NCBI RefSeq assembly: GCF_022899355.1 | Contig: NZ_JALJCK010000004.1 | Coordinates: forward strand, 471,172-535,171 | Source of the DNA: Shinella yambaruensis | GTDB lineage: Bacteria; Pseudomonadota; Alphaproteobacteria; Rhizobiales; Rhizobiaceae | Reading direction: 5' to 3' | DNA: 64,000 nt | Shown: piece after piece, positions 1 to 10,596 of the stretch | Layout of the letters: every line of letters starts with the position of its first letter | How positions within the stretch are numbered: position 1 is the stretch's first letter | The notes under the pieces: generated by a model | What the model saw: only the letters and a program-made list of their open reading frames with translations | Databases searched by the model: none | What the model was told of the DNA's origin: nothing | Translations under genes and position numbers: made by a program

Positions 1-2
1 CG

Positions 3-344
3 CTGCGCGGCATTCCGGAGGAGACGATCGAGGCGGCCGTCATCGACGGCGCCAACGGCCTCCAGATCTTCTTCAAGATCATGGTGCCGCAGATCTGGGG
101 CACGATCGCCGTCGTCTGGACGACGATCACCATCCTGGTGCTGAAGGTCTTCGACATCGTGCTCGCGATGACGAACGGGCAATGGCAGACGCAGGTCCTG
201 GCGAACCTGATGTTCGACTGGATGTTCCGCGGCGGCGGCGATTTCGGGCGCGGCGCGTCCATCGCGGTCGTCATCATGATCCTCGTCATCCCGATCATGA
301 TCTGGAACATCCGCAACGCCACCAAGGAAATGGAGGGCCACTGA
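3..344 (+). CDS. aglF: Alpha-glucoside ABC transporter permease AglF, 3' part only
   Basis: The reading frame is open from the left edge, so the N-terminal part of this inner-membrane permease lies outside the window. The visible 113 residues begin with the EAA-loop signature of binding-protein-dependent permeases (EAAVIDGAN followed by FFKIMVP), which docks on the ATPase. Two hydrophobic segments follow, then a short basic and acidic tail. The stop codon is one base before the start of aglG, so the two are translationally linked. With the downstream AglG permease, AglA glucosidase and AglK ATPase it matches the rhizobial agl system for sucrose, trehalose and maltose-type sugars. The assignment rests mainly on gene order and is confident for the family, slightly less so for the exact sugar. 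Confidence 0.85.
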   Translation: MRGIPEETIEAAVIDGANGLQIFFKIMVPQIWGTIAVVWTTITILVLKVFDIVLAMTNGQWQTQVLANLMFDWMFRGGGDFGRGASIAVVIMILVIPIMIWNIRNATKEMEGH

Positions 345-345
345 G

Positions 346-1491
346 ATGATCGCCACGTCCCGTTCGCCGCTTCTCGTCGTCGTCCACCTTTCCGTCCTCC
401 TGCTCGTCGCGCTCTGGACGCTGCCGACGGCCGGCCTCCTCATCTCCTCGCTGCGCGACAAGGACCAGCTCGCCGTCTCCGGCTGGTGGACCGCGCTTTC
501 CACCTCCTCGCAGAACCTCACCGGCCGCGCCGCCGCGCCGGAGGCACAGATCGAGCGCGACGGCAAGTTCGTCATTTCCGGAAAGTTGATCGAAGGGGGT
601 GATGCGAAGGTCTCCGCCTTCGGCTTCCGCCCCTTGCAGCCGGCCGCCTTCGAGGCGGGCGCCGTCGCCGATCTCGGCGAGGGCCAGACGCTGACCGTCA
701 GGGAGGACGGCAGCTACGAGATCGTCTCGCCGACGAAGATGGAAGGCACCCGCGGCCAGCGCATCTTCTACACCGCCTCCGTGCCGCCGCGCTTCACGCT
801 CGACAATTATCGAGAAGTGCTGAATGCCGAGGGCATCGGCGCCTCCTTCATCAATTCGCTGACGGTGGCGATCCCCGCCACCATCATCCCGATCCTCGTC
901 GCCGCCTTCTGCGCCTATGCGCTGGCCTGGATGCCCTTTCCGGGCCGGGCGATCCTGATCGCCGTCATCGTCGGCCTGCTCGTCGTGCCCTTGCAGATGT
1001 CGCTGATCCCGCTGCTGCGGCTCTACAACGGCGTCGGCGCCTTCTTCGGCGTGCCGGCGAAAACCTATGTCGGAATCTGGCTCGCCCATATGGGCTTCGG
1101 CCTGCCGCTCGCGGTCTATCTCCTGCGCAACTACATGGCCGGCCTGCCACGCGAGATCATGGAATCGGCCCGTGTCGACGGTGCATCCGATTTCGATATC
1201 TTCGTCAAGATCATCCTGCCGCTGTCCTTCCCGGCGCTCGCCTCCTTCGCCATCTTCCAGTTCCTGTGGACCTGGAACGACCTGCTCGTCGCCATGGTCT
1301 TCCTCGGTGCGGGCAACGAGGAACTGGTGCTGACCGGGCGCCTCGTGAACCTCCTGGGTTCGCGCGGCGGCAACTGGGAAATCCTCACGGCCTCCGCCTT
1401 CATCACCATCGTCGTTCCCCTCATTGTCTTCTTCAGCCTGCAACGCTATCTCGTGCGCGGCCTGCTGGCGGGCTCGGTCAAGGGCGGGTGA
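346..1491 (+). CDS. aglG: Alpha-glucoside ABC transporter permease AglG
   Basis: This 381-residue inner-membrane permease is the second channel subunit of the alpha-glucoside importer. A first transmembrane helix (about residues 10-35) is followed by an extra-membrane stretch of about 100 residues. Five further hydrophobic segments follow, with the EAA loop (ESARVDGAS, then FVKIILPL) near residue 273. The long first periplasmic loop is a recognised feature of MalG/AglG-like permeases. The ATG at 346 comes directly after the aglF stop, and aglA follows after 26 bases, so this is one operon. The C-terminus ends in a hydrophobic helix and a short basic tail as usual. Confidence 0.9.
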   Translation: MIATSRSPLLVVVHLSVLLLVALWTLPTAGLLISSLRDKDQLAVSGWWTALSTSSQNLTGRAAAPEAQIERDGKFVISGKLIEGGDAKVSAFGFRPLQPAAFEAGAVADLGEGQTLTVREDGSYEIVSPTKMEGTRGQRIFYTASVPPRFTLDNYREVLNAEGIGASFINSLTVAIPATIIPILVAAFCAYALAWMPFPGRAILIAVIVGLLVVPLQMSLIPLLRLYNGVGAFFGVPAKTYVGIWLAHMGFGLPLAVYLLRNYMAGLPREIMESARVDGASDFDIFVKIILPLSFPALASFAIFQFLWTWNDLLVAMVFLGAGNEELVLTGRLVNLLGSRGGNWEILTASAFITIVVPLIVFFSLQRYLVRGLLAGSVKGG

Positions 1492-1517
1492 CGGCTTTCG
1501 AAAACAGGACAAACAGC

Positions 1518-3170
1518 ATGACGATGTCGGATTCCACCCTCCTCGTACCGGACAAGGACTGGTGGCGCGGGGCGGTGATCTACCAGATCTATCCGCGCTC
1601 CTACCAGGACACCAACGGCGACGGGATCGGCGATTTGCGGGGCATCACCGAGCGCCTTGCCCATGTCGCCTCCCTCGGCGTGGATGCGATCTGGATCTCG
1701 CCCTTCTTCACCTCGCCGATGAAAGACTTCGGCTACGATGTCTCGGACTACCAGGACGTCGACCCGATCTTCGGCGTGCTCGCCGATTTCGACGCGCTGA
1801 TCGCCGAGGCCCATCGCCTCAACATCCGCGTGATGATCGATCTCGTGCTGTCGCATACGTCCGACAAGCACCCCTGGTTCGTCGAAAGCCGCTCCCGGCG
1901 CACCAATCCGCGGGCCGACTGGTATGTCTGGGCCGATTCCAAGCCGGACGGCACGCCGCCCAACAACTGGCTGTCGATCTTCGGCGGCTCGGCCTGGCAA
2001 TGGGACCCGACCCGCCTGCAATATTACATGCACAACTTCCTGACGTCGCAGCCGGACCTCAACCTGCACAATCCGGAAGTGCAGGACGCGCTGCTCTCGG
2101 TCGCCCGCTTCTGGCTGGAGCGCGGCGTCGATGGCTTCCGCCTCGACACGATCAACTTCTACTTCCATGACAAGGAATTGCGCGACAACCCGTCGCTCGC
2201 CCCCGAGCGCCGCAACGCCCAGACAGCGCCGGCCGTGAACCCCTACAACTACCAGGAACATCTCTACGACAAGAACCAGCCGGAGAACCTGGAATTCCTG
2301 AAGCGCTTCCGCGCGCTGATGGAGGAGTTCCCGGCGATTGCCGCCGTCGGCGAGGTGGGCGACAGCCAGCGCGGCCTCGAAATCGCCGGCGAATACACGT
2401 CCGGCGGCGACAAGATGCACATGTGCTACGCCTTCGAGTTCCTGGCGCCCGATCCGCTGACGCCGGCCTTCGTCGCGGAGACCCAGCTTGCGCTGGAGAA
2501 GGCGGCACCCGAGGGCTGGGTCTGCTGGGCCTTCTCCAACCATGACGTCATGCGCCATATCAGCCGCTGGGGCGGCGCCGTCACCGACCACGAGGCCCAT
2601 GCCAAGCTGCTGGCGAGCCTCCTCATGTCGCTGCGCGGCTCGGTCTGCATCTACCAGGGCGAGGAACTGGCGCTGCCGGAGGCCGAGCTTGCCTATGAGG
2701 ACTTGCAGGACCCCTACGGCATCCAGTTCTGGCCGGATTTCAAGGGTCGCGACGGTTGCCGCACGCCGATGGTCTGGGACAGCGGCCTGCCGTCGGGCGG
2801 CTTCAGTGAAGGACGGCCCTGGCTTCCGGTCTCGCCCGCCCATCTGGAGCGCGCCGTCGACGTGCAGGAGGGCGACGCGGCCTCGGTGCTTGCGCATTAC
2901 CGGCGCTTCCTTGCCTTCCGCAAGCAGCACGTGGCATTGGTGAAGGGCGAGATCGCGTTTCAGTCGGCCGAGGGGGCGATCCTGTCCTTCGTGCGCACGC
3001 ACGGCAACGAAAAGGTCTTCTGCGCCTTCAACATGAGCCCGATCGCGCGTCTTGCGGACCTGCCGGCCGGCACGCTGGAGGCGCTGGAGGGCCACGGGTT
3101 TGAAAGCATGATGCACGCGGAAAATATCGAACTTCCGGCATGGAGCGGGTTCTTCGCCCGTTTCGTCTGA
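1518..3170 (+). CDS. aglA: Alpha-glucosidase (GH13) AglA
   Basis: This cytoplasmic 550-residue glycoside hydrolase family 13 enzyme would cleave the alpha-glucosides brought in by AglEFGK. The N-terminus carries the typical WWRGAVIYQIYPRSY motif and the NGDGIGDLRG calcium-type loop. The catalytic triad is visible by family pattern: nucleophile Asp at about residue 210 (GFRLDT), acid/base Glu at about 279 (AVGEVG) and Asp at about 343 (SNHDV). The frame is open further upstream into aglG, but homologues begin at MTMSDSTLL, so I chose the ATG at 1518; an ATG two codons later is also possible. There is no signal peptide. aglK follows 21 bases after the stop. Confidence 0.92.
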   Translation: MTMSDSTLLVPDKDWWRGAVIYQIYPRSYQDTNGDGIGDLRGITERLAHVASLGVDAIWISPFFTSPMKDFGYDVSDYQDVDPIFGVLADFDALIAEAHRLNIRVMIDLVLSHTSDKHPWFVESRSRRTNPRADWYVWADSKPDGTPPNNWLSIFGGSAWQWDPTRLQYYMHNFLTSQPDLNLHNPEVQDALLSVARFWLERGVDGFRLDTINFYFHDKELRDNPSLAPERRNAQTAPAVNPYNYQEHLYDKNQPENLEFLKRFRALMEEFPAIAAVGEVGDSQRGLEIAGEYTSGGDKMHMCYAFEFLAPDPLTPAFVAETQLALEKAAPEGWVCWAFSNHDVMRHISRWGGAVTDHEAHAKLLASLLMSLRGSVCIYQGEELALPEAELAYEDLQDPYGIQFWPDFKGRDGCRTPMVWDSGLPSGGFSEGRPWLPVSPAHLERAVDVQEGDAASVLAHYRRFLAFRKQHVALVKGEIAFQSAEGAILSFVRTHGNEKVFCAFNMSPIARLADLPAGTLEALEGHGFESMMHAENIELPAWSGFFARFV

Positions 3171-3191
3171 AGAATTAGAGGGGAGAGAGAC

Positions 3192-4283
<1,092 letters not shown>

Positions 4284-4295
4284 GCGAAAGGGGTG

Positions 4296-4318
4296 GCGGC
4301 AGGATTTCGCCCTGCCGC
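4296..4318 (+). terminator. Possible hairpin after aglK
   Basis: An 8-bp perfect stem (GCGGCAGG paired with CCTGCCGC) lies 13 bases after the aglK stop. There is no T-run behind it, so it may be a processing or 3'-stabilising hairpin rather than an intrinsic terminator. Confidence 0.35.
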
Positions 4319-4446
4319 TCAACCTGATGTTAAGCGTTGTTCCCCTAGGCTTCTGCCGAAAGCAGACAGTGCCGGGGGGCAACAGGCCGATGGGTATTCA
4401 GGGATCCGTACCGCGTAACAACTACCTGAACAAGGAAGAGTCCTTC

Positions 4447-4803
4447 ATGTACGATCGGGAGAAGAGCTTCCCGATGGAGGACACGTGCAACGAGGCCCGC
4501 ATCGAGTTCACCGAGAATGGCGGCCTCGTCAACCTCGTCTCCCGGCGATGCCTGATCACCAAGCTCTCGCGCAGCGGCGCCATCATCACGATGACGACGA
4601 AGTTCCAGCTGCCGCGCAACTTCTACCTCGACATCGTCAGCGCCCGCCTGCCGATGATCGGCTGCCTGACACAGCGCGTCTATACCAACGACGTCGTCGA
4701 AGCCCGCTTCCTGCGCCTGCTGTCCGACAAGGACCTGCAGCGCATCTTCGTCTATTCGACGCACCGCAACCACCAGGGCCGGACGCTGGATATCTATAGC
4801 TGA
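4447..4803 (+). CDS. PilZ-like domain protein with degenerate c-di-GMP motif
   Basis: This small soluble protein (118 residues from the chosen start) has the beta-barrel pattern of PilZ-like rhizobial proteins. The segment around KLSRSGA resembles the second PilZ motif (D/N-x-S-x-x-G) with Lys in place of the acidic residue. No RxxxR arginine motif is seen before it, so c-di-GMP binding is doubtful. I chose ATG 4447 because AAGGAAGAG sits six bases upstream. An in-frame ATG at 4390 would add 19 residues but has a weaker ribosome site. The gene stands alone between the agl operon and a palindromic repeat. Function is unknown; the PilZ-like assignment is by pattern only. Confidence 0.65.
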   Translation: MYDREKSFPMEDTCNEARIEFTENGGLVNLVSRRCLITKLSRSGAIITMTTKFQLPRNFYLDIVSARLPMIGCLTQRVYTNDVVEARFLRLLSDKDLQRIFVYSTHRNHQGRTLDIYS

Positions 4804-4810
4804 CGGGTTA

Positions 4811-4986
4811 GGGCTGCCCCTCATCCCGCTGCCGCGACCTTCTCCCCGTAAACGGGGAGAAGGGGAGGGTGGCGCTGCTTTTCCCAAACAGTGAGCCGGG
4901 AGAAATAGCGAGGCTTGGCCTCTTGTTTCCTTCTCCCCGCTTGCGGGGAGAAGGTGGCCGGCAGGCCGGATGAGGGGCGGCAGCCC
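4811..4986. repeat. Rhizobial palindromic intergenic mosaic element (RIME-like)
   Basis: The element is bounded by inverted arms: GGGCTGCCCCTCATCC at 4811-4826 faces GGATGAGGGG-CG-GCAGCCC at 4968-4986. Inside are two strong hairpins: CCTTCTCCCCG/CGGGGAGAAGG at 4838-4863 and CCTTCTCCCCGC/GCGGGGAGAAGG at 4929-4954. This architecture is that of RIME-type repeats known in Rhizobiaceae. It fills the space between two convergent genes (PilZ-like and edd) and could act as a bidirectional terminator. Confidence 0.8.
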
Positions 4987-4994
4987 CCGCCACC

Positions 4995-6815
4995 TCAAGC
5001 AAACAAGACGCTCGCCCCATGATCGGCCGGCCCCGCGATGGCCCGGAAGGGCGCGAAGAGCTCTCGGCCCATGCCGAATTCGTTGCCGGAGAGATCGGCC
5101 GTCGCCTGCGGGCGCGCGGCGAACTCGGCGGCGTTCACCAGAACCTCGATCGTACCGTGGGTGGCGTCGAGGCGGATGATGTCGCCGTTGCGGATGCGGC
5201 CGATCGGGCCGTTGTCGACTGCCTCGGGCGTGACATGGATGGCGGCCGGCACCTTGCCCGACGCGCCGGACATGCGCCCGTCCGTGAGAAGCGCCACGCG
5301 CTGGCCGCGGTCCTGCAGGATGCCGAGCACGGTGGTCAGCTTGTGCAGCTCCGGCATGCCGTTCGCCTTCGGGCCCTGGAAGCGCACGACGGCGATGAAA
5401 TCGCCCGTGAGCTCGCCGGCCTTGAAGGCGGCGTTGAGCTCGAGCTGGTCGTGGAACACTTTTGCCGGCGCCTCGATGACATGGCGCTCGGGCTTCACCG
5501 CCGAGATTTTGATCACGGCGCTGCCGATATTGCCGGTCAGCATTTTCAGGCCGCCGGTCGGCTGGAAGGGCGTCTCGATGCTGGCGAGCACCTTCGGGTC
5601 GTGGCTGACTTTCGGGGCCTTGTCCCGCACCACCGCGCCATCCGCGCCGAGCTTCGGATCGATCGTATAGGCCTGCAGGCCTTGGCCGTAGACGGTGCGC
5701 ACGTCATCGTGCAGCATGCCGGTCTTCAGCAGTTCCTGGATGAGGAAGCCCATGCCGCCGGCGGCGTGGAAATGGTTCACGTCGGCAAGGCCGTTCGGAT
5801 AGACGCGGGCGAGCAGCGGCACGACGTCGGAGAGGTCCGAAATATCCTTCCATGTCAGGACGATGCCGGCGGCGCGCGCCATGGCGATGAGATGCAGCGT
5901 GTGGTTGGTCGAGCCGCCCGTGGCGTGCAGGCCGACGACACCGTTGACGATCGAGCGTTCGTCGATCATCTCGCCGGCCGGGGTGAACTCGTTGCCCTGC
6001 GCGGTGATGGCGAGCGCGCGCTTCGCCGCCTCCTTGGTGAGAGCGTCGCGCAGCGGCGTGCCGGGATTGATGAAGGAGGCGCCGGGCATGTGGAAGCCCA
6101 TGATCTCCATCAGCATCTGGTTGGAATTGGCGGTGCCGTAGAAGGTACAGGTGCCGGGGCCATGATAGGACTTGGATTCGGCCTCCAGCAGCTCCGCCCG
6201 GCCGGCCTTGCCTTCCGCATAGAGCTGGCGCACGTGGGCCTTCTCGTCGTTCGGCAGGCCCGAGGTCATGGGACCTGCGGGAATGAAGACGGCGGGCAGG
6301 TGGCCGAAGGTCAGTGCCGCGATGGTCAGGCCCGGCACGATCTTGTCGCAGACGCCGAGATAGACGACCGAATCGAACATGTTGTGCGACAGGCCGATGC
6401 CGGCGGCCATGGCGATGAGGTCGCGCGAGAAGAGCGACAGCTCCATGCCCGGCTGGCCCTGGGTGACGCCGTCGCACATGGCGGGCACGCCGCCGGCGAC
6501 CTGCGCCACGCCGCCCGCCTCCCGCGCGGCCTCGCGGATCAGCGCCGGGTAGGTCTCGAATGGCTGATGGGCGGAGAGCATGTCGTTATAGGAGGTGATG
6601 ATGCCGAGGTTCGCGACACGGTCGCCGGCGAGCGCGTCCTTCTCGGCGGGGGAACAGACGGAAAAGCCGTGCGCGAGGTTGCCGCAGGAGAGCACCGAAC
6701 GATGCACGCCCTTGGAGATGGCGGCGCGCACGCGCTCGAGATAGGGCAGGCGATGCGGCTTCGAGCGCTCGACGATGCGGGCTGTAATGGCTTCGATGCG
6801 TTTGTCGGCGGACAT
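4995..6815 (-). CDS. edd: 6-phosphogluconate dehydratase (Entner-Doudoroff)
   Basis: This 606-residue cytosolic iron-sulfur enzyme of the IlvD/Edd family converts 6-phosphogluconate to KDPG. Family features include [20 protein letters not shown], the cysteine in [11 protein letters not shown], the [13 protein letters not shown] segment and [11 protein letters not shown] near the C-terminus. The length agrees with Edd rather than dihydroxy-acid dehydratase. It is last in a zwf-pgl-edd cluster; the gap to pgl is 123 bases, so a separate start of transcription is possible. The aldolase gene eda is not in the window. Confidence 0.95.
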   Translation of the reverse strand: MSADKRIEAITARIVERSKPHRLPYLERVRAAISKGVHRSVLSCGNLAHGFSVCSPAEKDALAGDRVANLGIITSYNDMLSAHQPFETYPALIREAAREAGGVAQVAGGVPAMCDGVTQGQPGMELSLFSRDLIAMAAGIGLSHNMFDSVVYLGVCDKIVPGLTIAALTFGHLPAVFIPAGPMTSGLPNDEKAHVRQLYAEGKAGRAELLEAESKSYHGPGTCTFYGTANSNQMLMEIMGFHMPGASFINPGTPLRDALTKEAAKRALAITAQGNEFTPAGEMIDERSIVNGVVGLHATGGSTNHTLHLIAMARAAGIVLTWKDISDLSDVVPLLARVYPNGLADVNHFHAAGGMGFLIQELLKTGMLHDDVRTVYGQGLQAYTIDPKLGADGAVVRDKAPKVSHDPKVLASIETPFQPTGGLKMLTGNIGSAVIKISAVKPERHVIEAPAKVFHDQLELNAAFKAGELTGDFIAVVRFQGPKANGMPELHKLTTVLGILQDRGQRVALLTDGRMSGASGKVPAAIHVTPEAVDNGPIGRIRNGDIIRLDATHGTIEVLVNAAEFAARPQATADLSGNEFGMGRELFAPFRAIAGPADHGASVLFA

Positions 6816-6938
6816 GGGAGTATCCTTACCTCTCTCGATGGCATTTTCGCAGGAAACGGCGCGCGGGAAAGCTGCGCTGTCCGCTTCAGTCGTCGGCGTC
6901 GTGCGCCGGGTGAATCCGGTGCTACCCGGCAGGGTGCT

Positions 6939-7637
6939 TCAGGGCGCCCAGTAGATATCGACCGGCGTCGCCGCGCGGCGCAGAATGGCGCGGATCGGCA
7001 TGTCGGTTTCCGGCCCGTCCGCTTCGGCTGCGGCCAGCACGTCCTTCTTGCCCTGGCCTTCGATATGCAGCACCAGGAGGCGCGCATCCTGGAGGCTGGC
7101 GAAGGTGAAGGTGAGGCGGGGCTCGCCCGCACCTTCCGCCTCCATGGTGATCACGCCGCGCGGCGTTTCCGCCGAAATCGCCTCGGCCAGCCGGCTGCCG
7201 CCGGGGAAGAACGAGGCCGTATGGCCGTCCGTTCCCATGCCGAGGATCACGACGTCGAAGGGATGGCCGAGCGCTTCGGCGTCCGCCGAAACGATCTTCG
7301 CTGCCTCTTCCGCGCTGCCGGCGTCGCGATAGAGCGGCAGGATGTTCGCGGCCTTCGCCCTGTCCTGCAGCAGGTTGTCGGCGACGAGCAGGTGGTTCGA
7401 GCGCGGATTGTCTGCCGGCACGAACCGCTCGTCTACGAGGGTGATCGTCACCTTGCCCCAGTCGATGTCGCGGCGCGACAGCGCCTTGAAGAAGGCTTTC
7501 GGCGTCGAGCCGCCGGAGACCGCGATGCTGGCGCGGCCCCGGCTGGCAACGGCGTCGGCCAGCGCGCCGGAAACCCGCTCCGCCAGCCCTTCGGCCAAGG
7601 CTGCGCCGTCCTTGAATTCATGCAGTCTCGCGCTCAT
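6939..7637 (-). CDS. pgl: 6-phosphogluconolactonase
   Basis: This 232-residue cytosolic enzyme hydrolyses 6-phosphogluconolactone, the product of Zwf. The N-terminal region has the SVSGGSTPK-type phosphate loop (here AVSGGSTPKAFF), followed by TLVDERFVP with NPRSN, and ILGMGTDGHTASFFPG, all hallmarks of the DevB/Pgl family. It starts nine bases after the zwf stop and is therefore co-transcribed with it. Confidence 0.95.
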   Translation of the reverse strand: MSARLHEFKDGAALAEGLAERVSGALADAVASRGRASIAVSGGSTPKAFFKALSRRDIDWGKVTITLVDERFVPADNPRSNHLLVADNLLQDRAKAANILPLYRDAGSAEEAAKIVSADAEALGHPFDVVILGMGTDGHTASFFPGGSRLAEAISAETPRGVITMEAEGAGEPRLTFTFASLQDARLLVLHIEGQGKKDVLAAAEADGPETDMPIRAILRRAATPVDIYWAP

Positions 7638-7646
7638 CGGGCTTCC

Positions 7647-9119
7647 TTACGTTTCATGCCAGGTGCGGCCGTCGCGCTCGATGAGGGCGATGGCCTGGCT
7701 GGGACCCCAGGTGCCGGCGGTGTAGCCCTGCGCCTGCTGGCCGGTCGCTTCCCACGCCTTCAGGATCGGGTCGATCCAGCGCCATGCGGCTTCCACTTCG
7801 TCGCGGCGCATGAAGAGCGTCTGGTTGTTCCGGATGACGTCGAGCAGCAGGCGCTCGTAGGCGTCCGCATTGCGGGCGTCGAAGGCCTCGGCAAAGCTCA
7901 TGTCGAGCGAGACGTTGCGCAGGCGCATGCCGCCCGGACCGGGGTCCTTGATCATCAGCGACTGCTTGACGCCTTCGTCCGGCTGCAGGCGGATGATCAG
8001 CTGGTTCGCCTCGATGCGGCCGGCCGAGGGGTCGAAGATCGAATGCGGGATCGGCTTGAAGGTGATGACGATCTCCGACATGCGCGCGGCAAGGCGCTTG
8101 CCCGTGCGGATGTAGAAGGGCACGCCCGCCCAGCGCCAATTGCCGATCTCGGCCTTGATGCCGACGAAGGTCTCCGTGTTGGAGACGCCGCCTTCCAGCT
8201 CCTCGAGATAGCCCTTGACCGGGCCGCCGGCCGAGGCGCCCGCGCGGTACTGGCCGCGCACGGTGAGGCGCTCGACATTGTACTGGTCGATCGGCTTCAG
8301 GGCGCGCAGCACCTTCAGCTTCTCGTCGCGCACGGCCTCCGCGTCCATGGAGGAGGGCACCTCCATGGCGACAAGGCAGAGCAGCTGCAGAATGTGGTTC
8401 TGCACCATGTCGCGCAGCGCGCCGGCCTTGTCGTAATAGCCCGCGCGGCTTTCGAGGCCGACCGATTCGGCCACCGTGATCTGCACATGGTCGATATGGG
8501 CGGAGTTCCACAGCGGCTCGTAGAGCGCGTTGGCGAAGCGCAGCGCCATCAGGTTCTGCACCGTCTCCTTGCCGAGATAGTGGTCGATGCGGAAAATCTG
8601 CTCTTCGCGGAACACCTTGCCGATCGTGTTGTTCAATTCGTTGGCGGAGGCAAGGTCGCGGCCGATGGGCTTTTCGACGACGATGCGGGTCTGCTTGGTG
8701 ATGAGCTTGTGGTCGCGGATCTTTTCCGAGATGTCGCCGAAGATGGCGGGCGCGACGGCGAGGTAGAAGGCGCGCACGCGCTCCTTGCCCTCGTCGAGAA
8801 GTTCCTTCAGCTTGTCCCAGCCCTGGTCGGACTTGGCGTCGACGGCGACGTAGAACAGCCGGTCGCAGAAGGTTTTAACCTGCTCGTCGTCGAATTCGCC
8901 GGGCTTCAGGTGCTCCTTCAGCGCATCGATGGCGAACTTGCGGTATTCGGCGTCCGTATAGGCGGTGCGCGACGCGCCGATGATGCGTGTCGGGTCGGAA
9001 AGCTGGCCGGCGAGCTGCCGGTGGTAGAGGGCCGGAAGGAGCTTGCGTTCCGCAAGGTCGCCGGTTCCGCCGAAGACGACATAGTCGAAGGGTTCAACGG
9101 GAATGATCTGGCTGCTCAT
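7647..9119 (-). CDS. zwf: Glucose-6-phosphate 1-dehydrogenase
   Basis: This 490-residue cytosolic enzyme oxidises glucose 6-phosphate to the lactone and makes NADPH. The nucleotide fold starts with FGGTGDLAERKLLP (from about residue 16), and the substrate-binding RIDHYLGKE lies at about residues 177-185, with the catalytic His in DHYLGK. Length is typical. It is the first gene of zwf-pgl-edd. The 96-base upstream gap is AT-rich and contains TATAAC on the coding strand, but I could not pair it with a convincing -35 box. Confidence 0.96.
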   Translation of the reverse strand: MSSQIIPVEPFDYVVFGGTGDLAERKLLPALYHRQLAGQLSDPTRIIGASRTAYTDAEYRKFAIDALKEHLKPGEFDDEQVKTFCDRLFYVAVDAKSDQGWDKLKELLDEGKERVRAFYLAVAPAIFGDISEKIRDHKLITKQTRIVVEKPIGRDLASANELNNTIGKVFREEQIFRIDHYLGKETVQNLMALRFANALYEPLWNSAHIDHVQITVAESVGLESRAGYYDKAGALRDMVQNHILQLLCLVAMEVPSSMDAEAVRDEKLKVLRALKPIDQYNVERLTVRGQYRAGASAGGPVKGYLEELEGGVSNTETFVGIKAEIGNWRWAGVPFYIRTGKRLAARMSEIVITFKPIPHSIFDPSAGRIEANQLIIRLQPDEGVKQSLMIKDPGPGGMRLRNVSLDMSFAEAFDARNADAYERLLLDVIRNNQTLFMRRDEVEAAWRWIDPILKAWEATGQQAQGYTAGTWGPSQAIALIERDGRTWHET

Positions 9120-9215
9120 CGGATGTCTCGATCTCGTTCTGTTGCCGGGTGTTATAATCTAATCGATTTAAAAACACCAGAGTGCAACGCAACAAAATCG
9201 GTGCTTCCGACTCGA

Positions 9216-10499
9216 TCAGAGCTTGTCGCGTAGCGCGTACCACGTCATGGCGAGGAACAGAAGCGGCGAGCGGAACCGGGCTCCGCCGGGAAAGGCCGGG
9301 ATTTTCAGGGCCTTCAGCTGGTCGAGTTCCGCGCTGCCGCCGATTGCCTCCTCCGCATAGAGCTTGCCGCAATAGTTCGACAGCATGACGCCGTGGCCGG
9401 AATAGCCGCCGATCGAGGTGATGCCGGGCATGACCTCGCGCACATAGGGCTTGCGCGGCATGGTGATGCCGACGGAGCCGCCCCAGGCATGGGTGAGCTC
9501 GATGCCCTTCAGCTCCGGATAGACCTCCTCGATCTGCCGGCGGATGGGCGGCGTCATGTCGTCGAGATTTTCCGAATAGGCCTCCCGGCCGCCGAAAAGC
9601 AGGCGGCCGTCGCGGGTCTTGCGGAAATAGCGCACGACGAAGCGCGTGTCGGCGATCGCCTCGCCGCCGGGAATGATAGACGGGAACTTGTCGAGCGGCA
9701 CGGTCGCGCCGATGAAGGAGCGGATCGGCATGACATGCGCGGCCGTCTTCGGCTCCAGGTTGCCGATGTGGGCGTTGCAGCAGATCAGCGCCCTGTCGGC
9801 GCGGATCGTGCCCTTCGCGGTGGTGATGACGGCCTTGCCGCCCGTCCGTTCGATCTTCAGGGCAGGGGTCTTCTCGTGCAGGCCGGCGCCGGCGGCCCTG
9901 GCTGCGCGGGTGACGCCGACGAGGAGTTTCAGCGGGTGGATATGGCCGGTGCCGGTATCGCGCATGCCGAAGAAGAAACGCTTCGAGCCGACGCGCTCCT
10001 CGGTCTCCGCCCGGTCCATGTAGCTCAGGTGCTTGTAGCCGAAGCGGGTCGCGGCGATCTCGATATGGTCGCGGAATTCCTTCTCGTAGCTTGCCTTGTG
10101 GCTGACATTGAGCTGGCCCGAAACATAATCGATGTCGAGGGCCTGGCTTTCGGCGAAATCGTGGATGTAGCGCTTGGCGTTCTCCGCAAGGTCGAACAGC
10201 GCCTTGGCGCGCTCGAAGCCGAGCTCGGCTTCCAGGCTTTCCGCCTCGGCGCGCTGGCCGGTGCCGAGCTGGCCGCCATTGCGGCCCGACGCGCCGTCGC
10301 CGAAGCGGTGCGCCTCGATGAGCACGACATTGACGCCTTTCTTCGCAAGGTTGTAGGCAGCCTGCAGGCCGGTGAAACCGCCGCCGACAATGGCGACGTC
10401 GGCCTCGACGGAGCCGTCGAGGGGGGCATATTCGGGGCGCTCTCCGACGGTCGCTTCATACCAGGAGATGCCGGGGGAAATCGGGCTTTGCCAGGGCAT
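9216..10499 (-). CDS. FAD-dependent oxidoreductase, PuuB/DAO type (probable gamma-glutamylputrescine oxidase)
   Basis: This 427-residue flavoprotein belongs to the D-amino-acid oxidase/glycine oxidase fold. The dinucleotide-binding motif VAIVGGGFTGL is near residue 36 and the GASGRNGGQLG loop follows the first Rossmann half. The C-terminal segment GYSGHGVMLSNYCGKL contacts FAD. It lies downstream of a glutamine-synthetase-like gene on the same strand (97-base gap), the arrangement seen for putrescine gamma-glutamylation. Oxidation of gamma-glutamylputrescine is inferred from that pairing; related enzymes act on other amines or amino acids. Confidence 0.8.
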   Translation of the reverse strand: MPWQSPISPGISWYEATVGERPEYAPLDGSVEADVAIVGGGFTGLQAAYNLAKKGVNVVLIEAHRFGDGASGRNGGQLGTGQRAEAESLEAELGFERAKALFDLAENAKRYIHDFAESQALDIDYVSGQLNVSHKASYEKEFRDHIEIAATRFGYKHLSYMDRAETEERVGSKRFFFGMRDTGTGHIHPLKLLVGVTRAARAAGAGLHEKTPALKIERTGGKAVITTAKGTIRADRALICCNAHIGNLEPKTAAHVMPIRSFIGATVPLDKFPSIIPGGEAIADTRFVVRYFRKTRDGRLLFGGREAYSENLDDMTPPIRRQIEEVYPELKGIELTHAWGGSVGITMPRKPYVREVMPGITSIGGYSGHGVMLSNYCGKLYAEEAIGGSAELDQLKALKIPAFPGGARFRSPLLFLAMTWYALRDKL

Positions 10500-10596
10500 T
10501 CAACACACTCGTGAATCAAGAGGGTGCGGCGGCGCGCCGGGGCGCCGGCCGCTCTCGGGAGATGATCTCTTCAGGCGGCCCGGACCGCCGGGCCGC

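Noticed and set aside
5019..9233. A continuous open frame of about 1,400 codons on the plus strand.
   Set aside because: It lies antisense to edd, pgl and zwf, which have full family motifs. Its protein is Arg/Gly/Asp/His-rich in the way high-GC antisense frames are, and it crosses three gene borders.
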